Shown here: positions 16,722-24,705 of the stretch, piece by piece | How the letters are laid out: each line of letters opens with the position of its first letter | Numbering within the stretch: position 1 is the first letter of the stretch | Origin: Rhodospirillales bacterium 24-66-33 | GTDB taxonomy: Bacteria; Pseudomonadota; Alphaproteobacteria; Reyranellales; Reyranellaceae | Direction: 5' to 3' | Length of the DNA: 64,000 nt | Assembly (NCBI GenBank): GCA_002281855.1 | Contig: NCHQ01000001.1 | Coordinates: 496,001-560,000, forward strand | Notes under the pieces: model-generated | Told to the model about the DNA's origin: nothing | Databases searched by the model: none | Seen by the model: only the letters and a program-made list of their open reading frames with translations | Made by a program: the position numbers and the translations under genes

Positions 16722-17468
16722 CTAGAGGCGCTGGCTCGCCAGGGCCAGCATGACCAGCGCGTTGCCGGCGAGAAGCGGCGGGCTCACCCACTTCGCGACC
16801 GTCCGCAGATGGCGCCGCATGATCAGCCCGCCCCAGCCGACGGCGACGAGTGCCGGCACGGTGCCCAGCGCGAAGCAGGCCATGGCGGTGGCGCCTGACA
16901 GGACGGAGCCGGTACCGGCGGCGGCGGCCAGCGCCGCATAGAGCAGGCCACAGGGCAGGAAGCCCAGGACCACGCCCAGCCCGTATCGTGCACCGGCCGA
17001 GCGTGAGGCGGAGAGGGGGCCGGCCAGACGCGCCACGAGGTTCGTGGCGGGCGAGGTGGCGTTCATCACCAAGCCGAAAGCCTGGGCCACGAGCAGGACA
17101 GCCGCTGCGACCAGCAGGACAGCCGACAGAAGGCCGAACACTTCGAGCGAGGCAAAGACGGCCGTTGCCCCGCCGGCCACGGCTCCCAGCGCCGTATAGG
17201 TGGTGAAGCGGCCGAGATGGTAGGGCACGAGCAGGGCGCCGGCCAGCCGGCGCCACTCGCCATAAGATCGATCCCCCGGCTGCTGATCGACCGAGGCCAT
17301 CACCTGGCCCAGCACGAACGGGCCGCACATGCCCACGCAATGCACGAGGCTGCCGGCAAGCCCGGCCAGGAACAGTGCGGCCGGCAGGCCGAGCGGCATC
17401 GATGCGGCAGCCATGAGGCCGTCGCCGCACATCGCGAAGAAACGGGAGATGATGTCCATCGACGGCAA
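16722..17468 (-). CDS. Sulfite exporter TauE/SafE or DsbD_2-like membrane protein
   Basis: About 248 residues with six hydrophobic helices of the DsbD_2 (COG2836, UreH/TauE-like) family. The first helix carries GSLVHCVGMCGPF and the central repeat GVVLGFLPCGLLYAALAAA, giving the paired cysteines typical of metal or thiol-related membrane proteins often encoded near cbb3 clusters. It probably helps in copper or redox handling for cytochrome assembly; this comes from family context. An exact FixK box (17495) sits 33-42 bp upstream. The start may be the first Met or the Met at residue 4. Confidence 0.82.
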   Translation of the reverse strand: MPSMDIISRFFAMCGDGLMAAASMPLGLPAALFLAGLAGSLVHCVGMCGPFVLGQVMASVDQQPGDRSYGEWRRLAGALLVPYHLGRFTTYTALGAVAGGATAVFASLEVFGLLSAVLLVAAAVLLVAQAFGLVMNATSPATNLVARLAGPLSASRSAGARYGLGVVLGFLPCGLLYAALAAAAGTGSVLSGATAMACFALGTVPALVAVGWGGLIMRRHLRTVAKWVSPPLLAGNALVMLALASQRL

Positions 17469-17494
17469 TGGACCACGAATTTTCCCGGTGGCGA

Positions 17495-17508
17495 TTGACC
17501 TGCGTCAA
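17495..17508. promoter_or_regulatory. FNR/FixK-type box between the DsbD_2-like gene and the USP-hemN operon
   Basis: TTGAC-CTGC-GTCAA is an exact palindromic match. Its centre is 60 bp from the stress-protein ATG (17561), the preferred spacing in this window, and about 33-42 bp from the divergent start. Confidence 0.85.
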
Positions 17509-17560
17509 GGTCGCGCCCGTCGCGGCCGATGAGGATCGACGAACTTTCAGGAGGATGCCC

Positions 17561-18400
17561 ATGGCCTATAAGACGATTCTCGTTCACTGCGATGCGAGCC
17601 CGAAAGTGGGCCAGAGGCTGACCGTGGCGGCGGAGCTGGCGGAGCGCTATGGCGCCCATCTGGTCGGCCTGCACGCCCGTCCGCCGCTCGAAGCGCCGAT
17701 CTTCTTCGAAGGCGGGGTGGCGATGGACTCGCTGTTCGCCAGCTACGAAGCCAGCGCCGATGCCGACCAGGCTGCCGCCCTGGCGGCCTTCCAGAAGGCC
17801 GTCAAGGAGCGCCGTGTTCCGTCACATGAATGGCGCGTGACCGACGGCTTCATCGATTCCGAGCTCGTCCTCCAGGCGCGTTACACCGACCTTCTCGTCC
17901 TCGGTCAGACAGACCCCGATGCCCAGACGCCCACCCCGTCCGACCTGCCCGAGGCCGTCGTCCTGGCGAGTGGCCGGCCGACCCTGGTCGTGCCGCATAT
18001 CGGTGTGCGCGCCCCGGTGGGCGAATCCGTGCTGCTCTGCTGGAACGCCAGTCGCGAGAGTGCGCGCGCGGCGGCCGACGCGCTGCCGCTCCTGCGCATG
18101 GCCAAGAAGGTCGTCATCCTCGTGGTCGACCCAAGGACGTCTCCGGACGGCCACGGCGCGGAACCGGGAGCCGACGTGGCGCTCTGGCTCACGCGCCACG
18201 GGGTGAAGGTGACGGTGCAGCGCGACGTCGCCGCCGACACCGATGTGGGTGCCGTCATCCTGTCGCGGGCCGCCGATATCGGCAGCGACCTCATCGTCAT
18301 GGGCGTCTACGGCCATTCGCGGGTGCGCGAGATGGTGCTGGGGGGCGTCAGCCGCACCCTCCTGTCCAGCATGACCATCCCCGTGCTGATCTCGCACTGA
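17561..18400 (+). CDS. Universal stress protein, two tandem USP domains
   Basis: A 279-residue UspA-family protein with two domains. Domain one starts MAYKTILVHCDASPK and domain two begins near residue 145 at ESVLLCWNASRES. The second domain ends with the ATP-loop-like GVYGHSRVREMVLGGVSRTLL. Such proteins bind nucleotides and support survival under energy or redox stress. CAGGAGG six bases before ATG 17561 fixes the start. The stop overlaps the hemN start (TGATG), and the pair is probably driven by the FixK box at 17495. Confidence 0.92.
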   Translation: MAYKTILVHCDASPKVGQRLTVAAELAERYGAHLVGLHARPPLEAPIFFEGGVAMDSLFASYEASADADQAAALAAFQKAVKERRVPSHEWRVTDGFIDSELVLQARYTDLLVLGQTDPDAQTPTPSDLPEAVVLASGRPTLVVPHIGVRAPVGESVLLCWNASRESARAAADALPLLRMAKKVVILVVDPRTSPDGHGAEPGADVALWLTRHGVKVTVQRDVAADTDVGAVILSRAADIGSDLIVMGVYGHSRVREMVLGGVSRTLLSSMTIPVLISH

Positions 18401-19743
18401 TGGACGCCACCACGATCGCGGCCTACGACCGCTCGGTTCCTCGCTATACGAGCTATCCGACGGCCGCCCAGTTCCACGGCGCCGTGGGCGCCGTGCAGCA
18501 CAGGGCATGGCTCGCTGACCTGAGCCACGACTGCTCGACGGTCTATCTCCACGTGCCCTTCTGCGCACGCCTGTGCTGGTACTGTGCCTGCCACACGGCG
18601 GCGATGAACCGTTCGGACTCGCTCGCCGCCTATGGCCGAGCGCTTGCCAAGGAGATCGATCTCGTGGCCGAGGCCGTTCCCGGCATGATGGTCGGCCAGA
18701 TCCAGTGGGGCGGCGGGACGCCGTCCCAGCTGGGGGCGGCGAACCTCGTCACCGTGGCGAAGCGGCTGGCCGCGCGCTTCGACCGGCGCAGCGGGTCGGA
18801 AACCTCGATGGAGGTGGATCCGCGCTTCTGTGACGAAGAATTCGTCGCGACGATGCGTGAGATCGGCGTCGATCGCGTGAGCTTCGGCGTCCAGGATTTC
18901 GATCTCGAGGTGCAGAAGGCGATCAACCGGTTGCAGTCGATCGAGGATACGGCCTCTGCCATGTCCAGGATCCGCGCCGCCGGCATCGCCCGCATCAACA
19001 TCGACCTCGTCTACGGCCTGCCGAAGCAGACGCCGGAGACGTTGGCCCGTACGCTCGACGCCGCGCTCGACCTGGCGCCGGACCGCTTCGCTGTCTTTGC
19101 CTACGCGCATGTCCCGTGGATGAAGGCGCGCCAGCGCCTGATCGACACCGAAAGCCTCCCGGGCGCGGAGGCGCGCGCTGCAATGGCCAATCTCGTGGCG
19201 GAACGCCTGGTCGAGGGCGGCTACAAGCGGATCGGCCTCGATCACTATGCGCGGCCGAACGATGCGCTTTCGACCGCGGCCGAGCGAGGCGGGCTGCGGC
19301 GCAGCTTCCAGGGATATGTCGTGGTCGATCAGCCGTCCGTCGTCGGCCTGGGCGCGTCGGCAATCTCGAGCCTGCCGCGCGGCTATACGCAGAACATCGC
19401 CGATCCCGGACGCTACCAGTCGCTGATCGAGGCCGGATGCTTCGCCTCGGCCCGGGGCCTGGAGCTCACGGCCGCCGATCGGCTGCGGGGCGAGATCATC
19501 GAGAGACTGATGTGCAGCTTCTCGGTCGATCTCGACGACGTCTGCCGCCGGCATGGCGCGTCGGCCCCTTCGTTCATTTCGGAGGTGGCTGAACTTCCCA
19601 AGCTGGTGAGCGACGGGCTCGTCGAGCGCGACGGACAGTCGCTGCACGTCACAGAGCGTGGGCGCCCCCTGGTGCGTTTCGTCTGTGCGGCATTCGACGC
19701 CCACCTCGCCCATGCCGACGGCCGGCACTCACGCGGAATCTGA
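18400..19743 (+). CDS. hemN: Oxygen-independent coproporphyrinogen III oxidase (HemN)
   Basis: A 447-residue radical-SAM enzyme. The iron-sulfur motif CxxxCxxC is visible as CARLCWYC with the following AC (residues about 58-67), preceded by YLHVPFC, and the GGGTPS SAM-binding motif follows near residue 105. It converts coproporphyrinogen III to protoporphyrinogen IX without O2, so haem for the cbb3 oxidase can still be made at low oxygen. It overlaps the upstream stress-protein gene and is followed by a 71-residue protein after 14 bp. FixK-box control fits known hemN regulation. Confidence 0.95.
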   Translation: MDATTIAAYDRSVPRYTSYPTAAQFHGAVGAVQHRAWLADLSHDCSTVYLHVPFCARLCWYCACHTAAMNRSDSLAAYGRALAKEIDLVAEAVPGMMVGQIQWGGGTPSQLGAANLVTVAKRLAARFDRRSGSETSMEVDPRFCDEEFVATMREIGVDRVSFGVQDFDLEVQKAINRLQSIEDTASAMSRIRAAGIARINIDLVYGLPKQTPETLARTLDAALDLAPDRFAVFAYAHVPWMKARQRLIDTESLPGAEARAAMANLVAERLVEGGYKRIGLDHYARPNDALSTAAERGGLRRSFQGYVVVDQPSVVGLGASAISSLPRGYTQNIADPGRYQSLIEAGCFASARGLELTAADRLRGEIIERLMCSFSVDLDDVCRRHGASAPSFISEVAELPKLVSDGLVERDGQSLHVTERGRPLVRFVCAAFDAHLAHADGRHSRGI

Positions 19744-19757
19744 AAAAGGAAATCTTC

Positions 19758-19973
19758 ATGAGCACTTATCAAATGGTATCTCGCCACGTGGAAGCGGCAC
19801 TGGCGGAAGGGGCAGGGCAGGGCATCGCCGGCGACGTGGTCGCCCGCTGCCTGCTCTCCGAAGCGATCCGCATCTTCAGGCTCGGACGCACCAACGACGA
19901 TATCGCGGCGGAGCTGACGGCGGCGATCGACAATCTCGACGAGGATGCGCCGCTCTCGTTCATAAGACCCTGA
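19758..19973 (+). CDS. Small hypothetical protein, 71 aa
   Basis: A 71-residue soluble protein (MSTYQMVSRHVEAALAEG...) predicted mostly helical, with FRLGRTNDDIAAELTAAIDNL near the C-terminus. It has no membrane segment or recognised domain. AAAAGGAAA precedes the ATG, and the gene is 14 bp downstream of hemN, so it is probably the third gene of the USP-hemN operon. A role is not known. Confidence 0.7.
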   Translation: MSTYQMVSRHVEAALAEGAGQGIAGDVVARCLLSEAIRIFRLGRTNDDIAAELTAAIDNLDEDAPLSFIRP

Positions 19974-20049
19974 TTGAGGTGACCTCGGCGCGGCGGTGCA
20001 TGCTATACGTCGCCCGTCATGGTGATGCGCCGATGAGCCGGATGCCCCG

Positions 20050-21204
20050 ATGAGCGACACCTCGATCGCGCTTGCGCTCGAGGCGGCGGAAGCGCGCCTG
20101 CGGTCCATCCTGCAGACCGTGCCCGACGCCATGATCATCATCGACGAGCGTGGCCGCATCGAATCGCTCAGCACGACCGCGGAGCGCCTGTTCGGCTACG
20201 ACGCCGACGAGGCCTGTGGCCGCAACGTCAGCCTCCTGATGCCCTCGCCCTATCGCGAGCAGCACGACGCCTATATCGAGCGCTACCTCAAGACCGGGGA
20301 GCGCCGGATCATCGGCATCGGCCGCATCGTGGTGGGCCAGCGCAAGGACGGGACGACCTTCCCGATGCATCTCACGGTGGGTGAGCTGCGCACCGGCGAG
20401 CGCCATCACTTCACCGGCTTCATCCGCGACCTGACCGATCAGCAGCTCACCGAGGACCGGCTGAAGGAGCTGCAGTCGGAAGTGACGCACATGTCGCGGT
20501 TCACGGCGCTGGGCGAGATGGCCTCGACGCTCGCGCATGAGATCAACCAGCCGCTGACCGCCATCAGCAACTATCTCAGGGGGTCGCGCCGACTGCTCGA
20601 ACGCATGGAGGGTGAGAACGTCGAGATGCTGCGGGACGCCGTCTCGAAGGCCGCCGACCAGGCCCTGCGCGCCGGGCAGATCATTCGTCGCCTGCGCGAA
20701 TTCGTGGCCCGCGGCGAAAGCGAGCGGCGGATCGAGAGTCTTCCCAAGCTGATCGAGGATGCGAGCACCCTGGCGCTGGTCGGCGCGCGGGAGCACGGCA
20801 TTGCGGTCACGTTCAGGCTCGATCCCGCAGCCGATCTCGTGCTCGCCGACCGCATCCAGATCCAGCAGGTGCTCGTCAACCTGATGCGCAACGCCATCGA
20901 CGTCATGAGCGAGGGCGGCGCGGTCCGCCGGCTGGACATCGCCACGGCCACCGGGCTTGAGGACCAGGTCGAGGTGACCGTGGCCGACACCGGGTCGGGC
21001 CTCGCGCCGGAGGTGGCGAGGCAGCTCTTCCAGCCCTTCGTCACGACCAAGCGCAAGGGCATGGGGCTCGGGCTTTCGATCTGCCGCACGATCGTCGAGG
21101 CGCATGGCGGCAAGATCTGGGTGAACTCGCCTCCGGAGGGCGGCACGATCTTCCACTTCACCCTGCGCGCGGCTGCACACGATCGGGAGAACGAGGATGG
21201 CTAG
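20050..21204 (+). CDS. fixL: Oxygen-sensing histidine kinase FixL, soluble short form
   Basis: A 384-residue kinase with one PAS domain (about residues 12-130) and HisKA-HATPase domains. The haem-PAS signature is well conserved: REQHDAYIERY contains the likely haem-ligand His72, and IIGIGRIV contains Arg92, twenty residues on, the same spacing as His200 and Arg220 in Bradyrhizobium FixL. DGTTFPMHL follows. The phosphoacceptor is His163 in LAHEINQPL; GTG-type ATP motifs GMGLGLSICR and NLMRNAIDV are present. There is no membrane anchor or extra N-terminal PAS domain. It overlaps fixJ by eight bases. Confidence 0.93.
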   Translation: MSDTSIALALEAAEARLRSILQTVPDAMIIIDERGRIESLSTTAERLFGYDADEACGRNVSLLMPSPYREQHDAYIERYLKTGERRIIGIGRIVVGQRKDGTTFPMHLTVGELRTGERHHFTGFIRDLTDQQLTEDRLKELQSEVTHMSRFTALGEMASTLAHEINQPLTAISNYLRGSRRLLERMEGENVEMLRDAVSKAADQALRAGQIIRRLREFVARGESERRIESLPKLIEDASTLALVGAREHGIAVTFRLDPAADLVLADRIQIQQVLVNLMRNAIDVMSEGGAVRRLDIATATGLEDQVEVTVADTGSGLAPEVARQLFQPFVTTKRKGMGLGLSICRTIVEAHGGKIWVNSPPEGGTIFHFTLRAAAHDRENEDG

Positions 21205-21808
21205 CCAGGTCGTTCACGTGATCGACGACGATGTCGACGTCCGGCAGTCGCTCGCCTTCCTGCTCAGCACGGCCGGCCTCGCCGTGCGCGTGCACGAGTC
21301 CGCGGTCGCGTTCCTGAAGGCCCTGCCGGACGCTCAGCCGGGTTGCGTGGTCACCGATATCCGCATGCCCGAGATGGACGGGCTGGAGCTGCAGCGCCGT
21401 CTGGTCGGGTTGAGGGCCGGTTTTCCCGTGATCGTCATGACGGGCCATGGCGACGTGCCCATGGCGGTGGAGGCCATGAAGGCGGGCGCCGTCGACTTCA
21501 TCGAAAAGCCGTTCGACGACGAAACCCTTCTCTCCGCGATCAGGTCTGCCCTCGACAGCCATTCCCGCAACCGCGAGCGCGAGGACCGCATCCTGGCGAT
21601 CCGCAAGCGCCTCGACGCGCTGTCCGGGCGGGAGCGCGACGTGCTGCGGGGGCTCGCGGCCGGCAAGGCGAACAAGGTGATCGCCTACGACCTCGGCATC
21701 AGCGCCCGCACCGTGGAGGTCTATCGCGCCAACGTGATGACCAAGATGCAGGCCGACAGCCTCTCCGAACTGGTGCGCATGGTTCTCATGGCCGAGGGAG
21801 AGTCCTAG
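21197..21808 (+). CDS. fixJ: Two-component response regulator FixJ
   Basis: A 203-residue regulator with an N-terminal receiver and a C-terminal LuxR-type helix-turn-helix. The receiver has the acidic DDD at 10-12, phosphoacceptor Asp54 in VVTDIRMPEMDG (the same number as in Sinorhizobium FixJ) and the lysine in FIEKPFD. The DNA-binding part reads LSGRERDVLRGLAAGKANK then ARTVEVYRANVMTKM. FixL phosphorylates it at low O2, and it then activates fixK. The FixJ-like elements at 16294 and 23201 are candidate targets. Confidence 0.94.
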   Translation: MASQVVHVIDDDVDVRQSLAFLLSTAGLAVRVHESAVAFLKALPDAQPGCVVTDIRMPEMDGLELQRRLVGLRAGFPVIVMTGHGDVPMAVEAMKAGAVDFIEKPFDDETLLSAIRSALDSHSRNREREDRILAIRKRLDALSGRERDVLRGLAAGKANKVIAYDLGISARTVEVYRANVMTKMQADSLSELVRMVLMAEGES

Positions 21809-21811
21809 GAT

Positions 21812-21825
21812 TTGCGCTGGATCAA
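21812..21825. promoter_or_regulatory. Weak FixK-like half site
   Basis: TTGCG-CTGG-ATCAA keeps the right arm but has two changes in the left arm. It is centred 40 bp before the single-domain receiver gene, unlike the usual 57-71 bp, so confidence is low. Confidence 0.25.
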
Positions 21826-21858
21826 CGCGGCCCCGCTTGCGGTAGGTGACGGTGGTGC

Positions 21859-22230
21859 ATGTCGAAGGCTTCAGATGCCATCCTGCTCGTCGATGACGAT
21901 GCCGCCGTGCGCCACGCGCTCAAGTTCTCGCTCGAGATGGAGGGCTTCGATGTGCGGCTCTATCCTACGCCGGAGGCACTGCTGGCGGAGCACGACCTGC
22001 CGGCCGACGGATGTCTCGTCATCGACTACCGGATGCCCGACATCGACGGGCTGGAACTCGTCGAGCGTCTGCGGAGCCGCGGCGTCACCCTGCCGGTCTT
22101 CCTCATCAGCGGCCGGGTGACGCGCTCCCTGCGCGCCCGGGCATCGAGCCTCGGGATCGAGGACGTTCTGGAGAAGCCGCTGTCGGATCTGGCCGCCAGT
22201 ATCAGGCCTGTGCTCGATGCCCGGCCGTGA
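21859..22230 (+). CDS. Stand-alone response-regulator receiver domain
   Basis: A 123-residue single receiver with no output domain. It has DDD at 12-14, phosphoacceptor Asp56 in LVIDYRMPDIDG, the switch Ser/Thr region FLISGR and the conserved lysine in DVLEKPLSD. Single receivers commonly act as phosphate sinks or bind partner proteins directly. It is 50 bp downstream of fixJ and overlaps the next gene, so it probably belongs to the FixLJ pathway, possibly competing with FixJ for phosphate (compare FixT-like feedback). That role is inference. Confidence 0.85.
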   Translation: MSKASDAILLVDDDAAVRHALKFSLEMEGFDVRLYPTPEALLAEHDLPADGCLVIDYRMPDIDGLELVERLRSRGVTLPVFLISGRVTRSLRARASSLGIEDVLEKPLSDLAASIRPVLDARP

Positions 22231-23209
22231 CGGTCATGCATCCATGCCGGCGACGATCCTCGGTTTCGTGCTCCATTCGTCGGGGCGCCATCAGGCGGCG
22301 CTCGCCGTCCTGTCGGTCCTGGTCTTCCTGCTGAGTGCTGCGCCGCTGGAACTGCAGCGGCGGGTGATCAACGTGCTGGTTGATCGCGGGGCTTTCGAGA
22401 CCGTGTTGTGGCTGGCCGCCGCCTATGTCGGCGTGGTGCTCTCCGAACAGAGTCTGAAACTCTGTCTCAACGTCTATCGCGGCTGGGTCGCTGAGGATTC
22501 GGTTCGCCGCCTGCGCAGCCTAGTCGGCGAGTATGCCGATCGCGCCACCCGTGACGTGAGCGGCGAGGAAGCCGGCGTCGAGATCTCGATGGTGCTCGAG
22601 GAGGCCGAACCGATCGGCGGCTTCACCGGCGTCAGCCTTTCCGAGCCCCTGCTGCAGGGAGGCGTGCTGGCGAGCGTGATCATCTACATGCTCTATCTCG
22701 ACTGGCGCATGGCGCTTCTCGGCCTCGCGTTCTTCCTGCCGCAGGTCGTCTTCGTGCCCCTGCTGCAGCGGGCCATCAACCGCCGGGCCCAGTCGCGCAT
22801 ATTGGTCAAGCGCGGCATCAGCGGCGGGCTGGTGAGCCGCATCGCCGTCGGTCGTCGGGCATCGGGTGGCCGCATCGGCTGGGGCTGGACGCAGGATCCG
22901 ATCGAGCGGGTGTTCACGCTGAACATGGGCATCTACAGGATCAAGTTCACGATGAACCTGCTGATGAACATGATGCATCACCTGGCCGTCGGCTCCGCCC
23001 TCTGCTTCGGTGGCTGGCAAGTGCTGCAGGGAACGATCGAGGTCGGGACCGTCGTGGCGGTGGTGGCGGGGCTCGGCAAGCTCAACGACCCCTGGGGAGA
23101 CATCGTGAACTGGGCGCGCGAACTCGCCGTCGTCGGGGTCAAGTACCGGCTGTTCGCGGGGGTCCTGGAAGGCCTTGTGACTCCGGCCGACGCCCGGCTG
23201 CCTACGTAG
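22217..23209 (+). CDS. Stand-alone ABC transporter membrane domain, no ATPase domain
   Basis: About 320-330 residues resembling the six-helix membrane domain of type I ABC exporters: helices near 24-46, 61-80, 150-170 and 255-290, with the cytoplasmic segment EEAEPIGGFTGVSLSEPLLQGG. No Walker A, signature or Walker B motif occurs, and the gene stops right before the fixK promoter, so the ATPase half is absent rather than frameshifted. It may belong to the known class of six-TM ABC proteins lacking an ATPase. The start could be 22217 (overlapping the receiver gene) or 22244. The partner ATPase, if any, is not nearby. Confidence 0.7.
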   Translation: MPGRDGHASMPATILGFVLHSSGRHQAALAVLSVLVFLLSAAPLELQRRVINVLVDRGAFETVLWLAAAYVGVVLSEQSLKLCLNVYRGWVAEDSVRRLRSLVGEYADRATRDVSGEEAGVEISMVLEEAEPIGGFTGVSLSEPLLQGGVLASVIIYMLYLDWRMALLGLAFFLPQVVFVPLLQRAINRRAQSRILVKRGISGGLVSRIAVGRRASGGRIGWGWTQDPIERVFTLNMGIYRIKFTMNLLMNMMHHLAVGSALCFGGWQVLQGTIEVGTVVAVVAGLGKLNDPWGDIVNWARELAVVGVKYRLFAGVLEGLVTPADARLPT

Positions 23210-23239
23210 AATCCCTTAGTTCAAGACCCAAATGGTCGG
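23201..23239 (+). promoter_or_regulatory. FixJ-like promoter element ahead of fixK, copy B
   Basis: This 39-base element matches 16294-16332 at 32 of 39 positions. It carries CTACGTAG, then CCCTTAG, then AATGGTCGG, and lies 58-96 bp upstream of the fixK ATG. It includes the stop codon of the upstream gene. It is the best candidate site for phosphorylated FixJ. Confidence 0.65.
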
Positions 23240-23296
23240 CTGCCCGCTCGGGCCCTATCCCTGTGTCCGTCAAAGACACCCAGCCGGGAGCCAGCC

Positions 23297-23977
23297 ATGC
23301 ATACGAACTCAGTAATTTCTGCCCGTATTCCTGCTGCCGTCGCCCTGCGTGGAGCTGCCAACATGCAGCCTGCGGGTACCCCAGTCTGCGGCCAGCCGCG
23401 GATGCTGGTAAAGGGTGAGGAGCTGTTCGCCGAAGGCGACCCGGCTGACTATTTCTACAAGGTGGTTTCGGGGTCCATCCGGACCTGCAAGCTGCTGAGC
23501 GACGGCCGCCGGCAGATCGATGCGTTTCATCTTGCCGGCGACATCTTCGGGCTGGAAGCCGGCCCCGAATACCGCTTCACCGCTGAAGCGCTGTGCGATG
23601 CCACCCTCGTGGCCTTCCGCCGCTCGCGCCTCGCCGAGCTGACGGCAGCCGATCCCGCCTTTGCCAACCAGGTGCTCGCATCGATGATGAAGTGCCTCGG
23701 CCGTGCTCAGGACCACATGCTTCTGCTCGGTCGCAAGACCGCCCAGGAGAAGATCGCGACCTTCCTGCTCGACATGGCCAAGCGCATCTCCAGCGACGAC
23801 GAGCATGTCGAGCTGCCGATGCAGCGCTCCGACATTGCCGACCATCTCGGCCTCACGATCGAGACGGTGTCGCGCACCCTGACCCAGTTTGCGCGCCAGG
23901 GCCTGATCCGGCTTCAGGCCGGCAGCCGGTCGGTCGATCTCTGCAACCTCGCCGCCCTGCGCAAGCTCGACGCCTGA
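23297..23977 (+). CDS. fixK: Crp/Fnr-family regulator, FixK type
   Basis: A 226-residue regulator with a cyclic-nucleotide-binding-like domain (residues about 34-150) and a winged helix-turn-helix. The recognition helix holds ETVSRTL (E189, S192, R193), which reads TTGA-type half sites. It lacks the N-terminal cysteine cluster of oxygen-sensing FNR, so it should respond through its own synthesis, as FixK does. The position where Bradyrhizobium FixK2 has its redox cysteine (just before DIAD-LGLTIETVSR) is a Met-Gln-Arg-Ser here. The FixJ-like element upstream and the many boxes around it place it as the hub of the window. Confidence 0.92.
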   Translation: MHTNSVISARIPAAVALRGAANMQPAGTPVCGQPRMLVKGEELFAEGDPADYFYKVVSGSIRTCKLLSDGRRQIDAFHLAGDIFGLEAGPEYRFTAEALCDATLVAFRRSRLAELTAADPAFANQVLASMMKCLGRAQDHMLLLGRKTAQEKIATFLLDMAKRISSDDEHVELPMQRSDIADHLGLTIETVSRTLTQFARQGLIRLQAGSRSVDLCNLAALRKLDA

Positions 23978-23989
23978 TCCGATACTCTC

Positions 23990-24022
23990 GAGAATCGCGG
24001 GCGACCCTCGCCCGCGATTCTC
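23990..24022 (+). terminator. Perfect 15-bp hairpin after fixK
   Basis: Bases 23990-24004 (GAGAATCGCGGGCGA) pair perfectly with 24008-24022 across a CCC loop. There is no T run after it, so it may terminate with Rho or act from both sides between the convergent genes. Confidence 0.7.
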
Positions 24023-24051
24023 CGGATAAGTCCAAGCCCGCAGATGCGCGG

Positions 24052-24198
24052 TCAGCGACGGAGACGCTGCTTTACGATCGCCACGGCCTGGGCCTGTTGC
24101 GACCGCAGGTATTGCGCGGTCGCCGAAGCCACTGAAATGCCCAGCAGCATGAACGAGGCACAGGCGAGCAGCAGGAAATAGATCGGGATATCGGTCAT
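24052..24198 (-). CDS. Small single-span membrane protein, 48 aa
   Basis: A 48-residue protein beginning MTDIPIYFLLLACASFMLLG with one membrane helix (about residues 5-29) and a basic tail ending VKQRLRR. GAGGAAAG precedes the ATG at 24198. It lies 26 bp downstream of the eRF1-like gene on the minus strand and is probably co-transcribed with it from the FixK box at 24692. The family is not one I recognise. Confidence 0.65.
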   Translation of the reverse strand: MTDIPIYFLLLACASFMLLGISVASATAQYLRSQQAQAVAIVKQRLRR

Positions 24199-24224
24199 CG
24201 AACTTTCCTCGCTTTCACGAATGC

Positions 24225-24638
24225 TCAGTGGGAAGCGGCACCGATCGGGGCGTTGGGTCGCAGGCGATCGATCGCCTTGAACGACCGCCGGGCATAGGCC
24301 AGCAGCTCGCCATCGGTCGGATGGTCCATCGCCTCGACGCCCACCAGCGTCTTCTTGACGTGCGGCAGATGCTTGTCGAGATGGTGGATCAGTTCCTGCT
24401 TGGCCTGTGCCGGGCCGACCAGAAGCCATTCCTGGGCGCCGCGGATGGCGTCGACGATGTGATCGAGGAAACTCACGTCGAGAGCGGCATGGCCTGCACC
24501 GATGACACCGGCCTTGTGGTGCACCTTGCGGAACGGGGTGTGGGCCTTGATGTTCTCGCGCTCCACATCGTCGGCGTTGAAGCGGAACACGTGGGCTTCC
24601 TTGCTGTCCATCCAGACGATGGCGTGACTGTGGGTCAT
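24225..24638 (-). CDS. eRF1-domain-like 'translational machinery' protein
   Basis: A 137-residue soluble protein starting MTHSHAIVWMDSKEAHVFRF, a strand-rich opening typical of proteins annotated as translational machinery components and related to bacterial eRF1/Pelota-like domains, as I recall. Later parts are FLDHIVDAIRGAQEWLLVGPAQAKQELIHHL and a C-terminal HPTDGELLAYARRSF. The family link would imply ribosome-associated function, but no catalytic GGQ motif is seen. GGGAGAAACC precedes ATG 24638, and an exact FixK box is centred 60 bp upstream, so the gene is very likely induced at low oxygen. Confidence 0.7.
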   Translation of the reverse strand: MTHSHAIVWMDSKEAHVFRFNADDVERENIKAHTPFRKVHHKAGVIGAGHAALDVSFLDHIVDAIRGAQEWLLVGPAQAKQELIHHLDKHLPHVKKTLVGVEAMDHPTDGELLAYARRSFKAIDRLRPNAPIGAASH

Positions 24639-24691
24639 GGTTTCTCCCGATGGCAATGTGGCTAGTGTGGATTGGCGGGTCCGGCGACGCG

Positions 24692-24705
24692 TTGATTCAA
24701 GTCAA
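24692..24705 (-). promoter_or_regulatory. FNR/FixK-type box for the eRF1-like gene
   Basis: TTGAT-TCAA-GTCAA matches the consensus exactly and is centred 60 bp upstream of the minus-strand start at 24638. It overlaps the stop codon of the gene at 24702. Confidence 0.85.
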
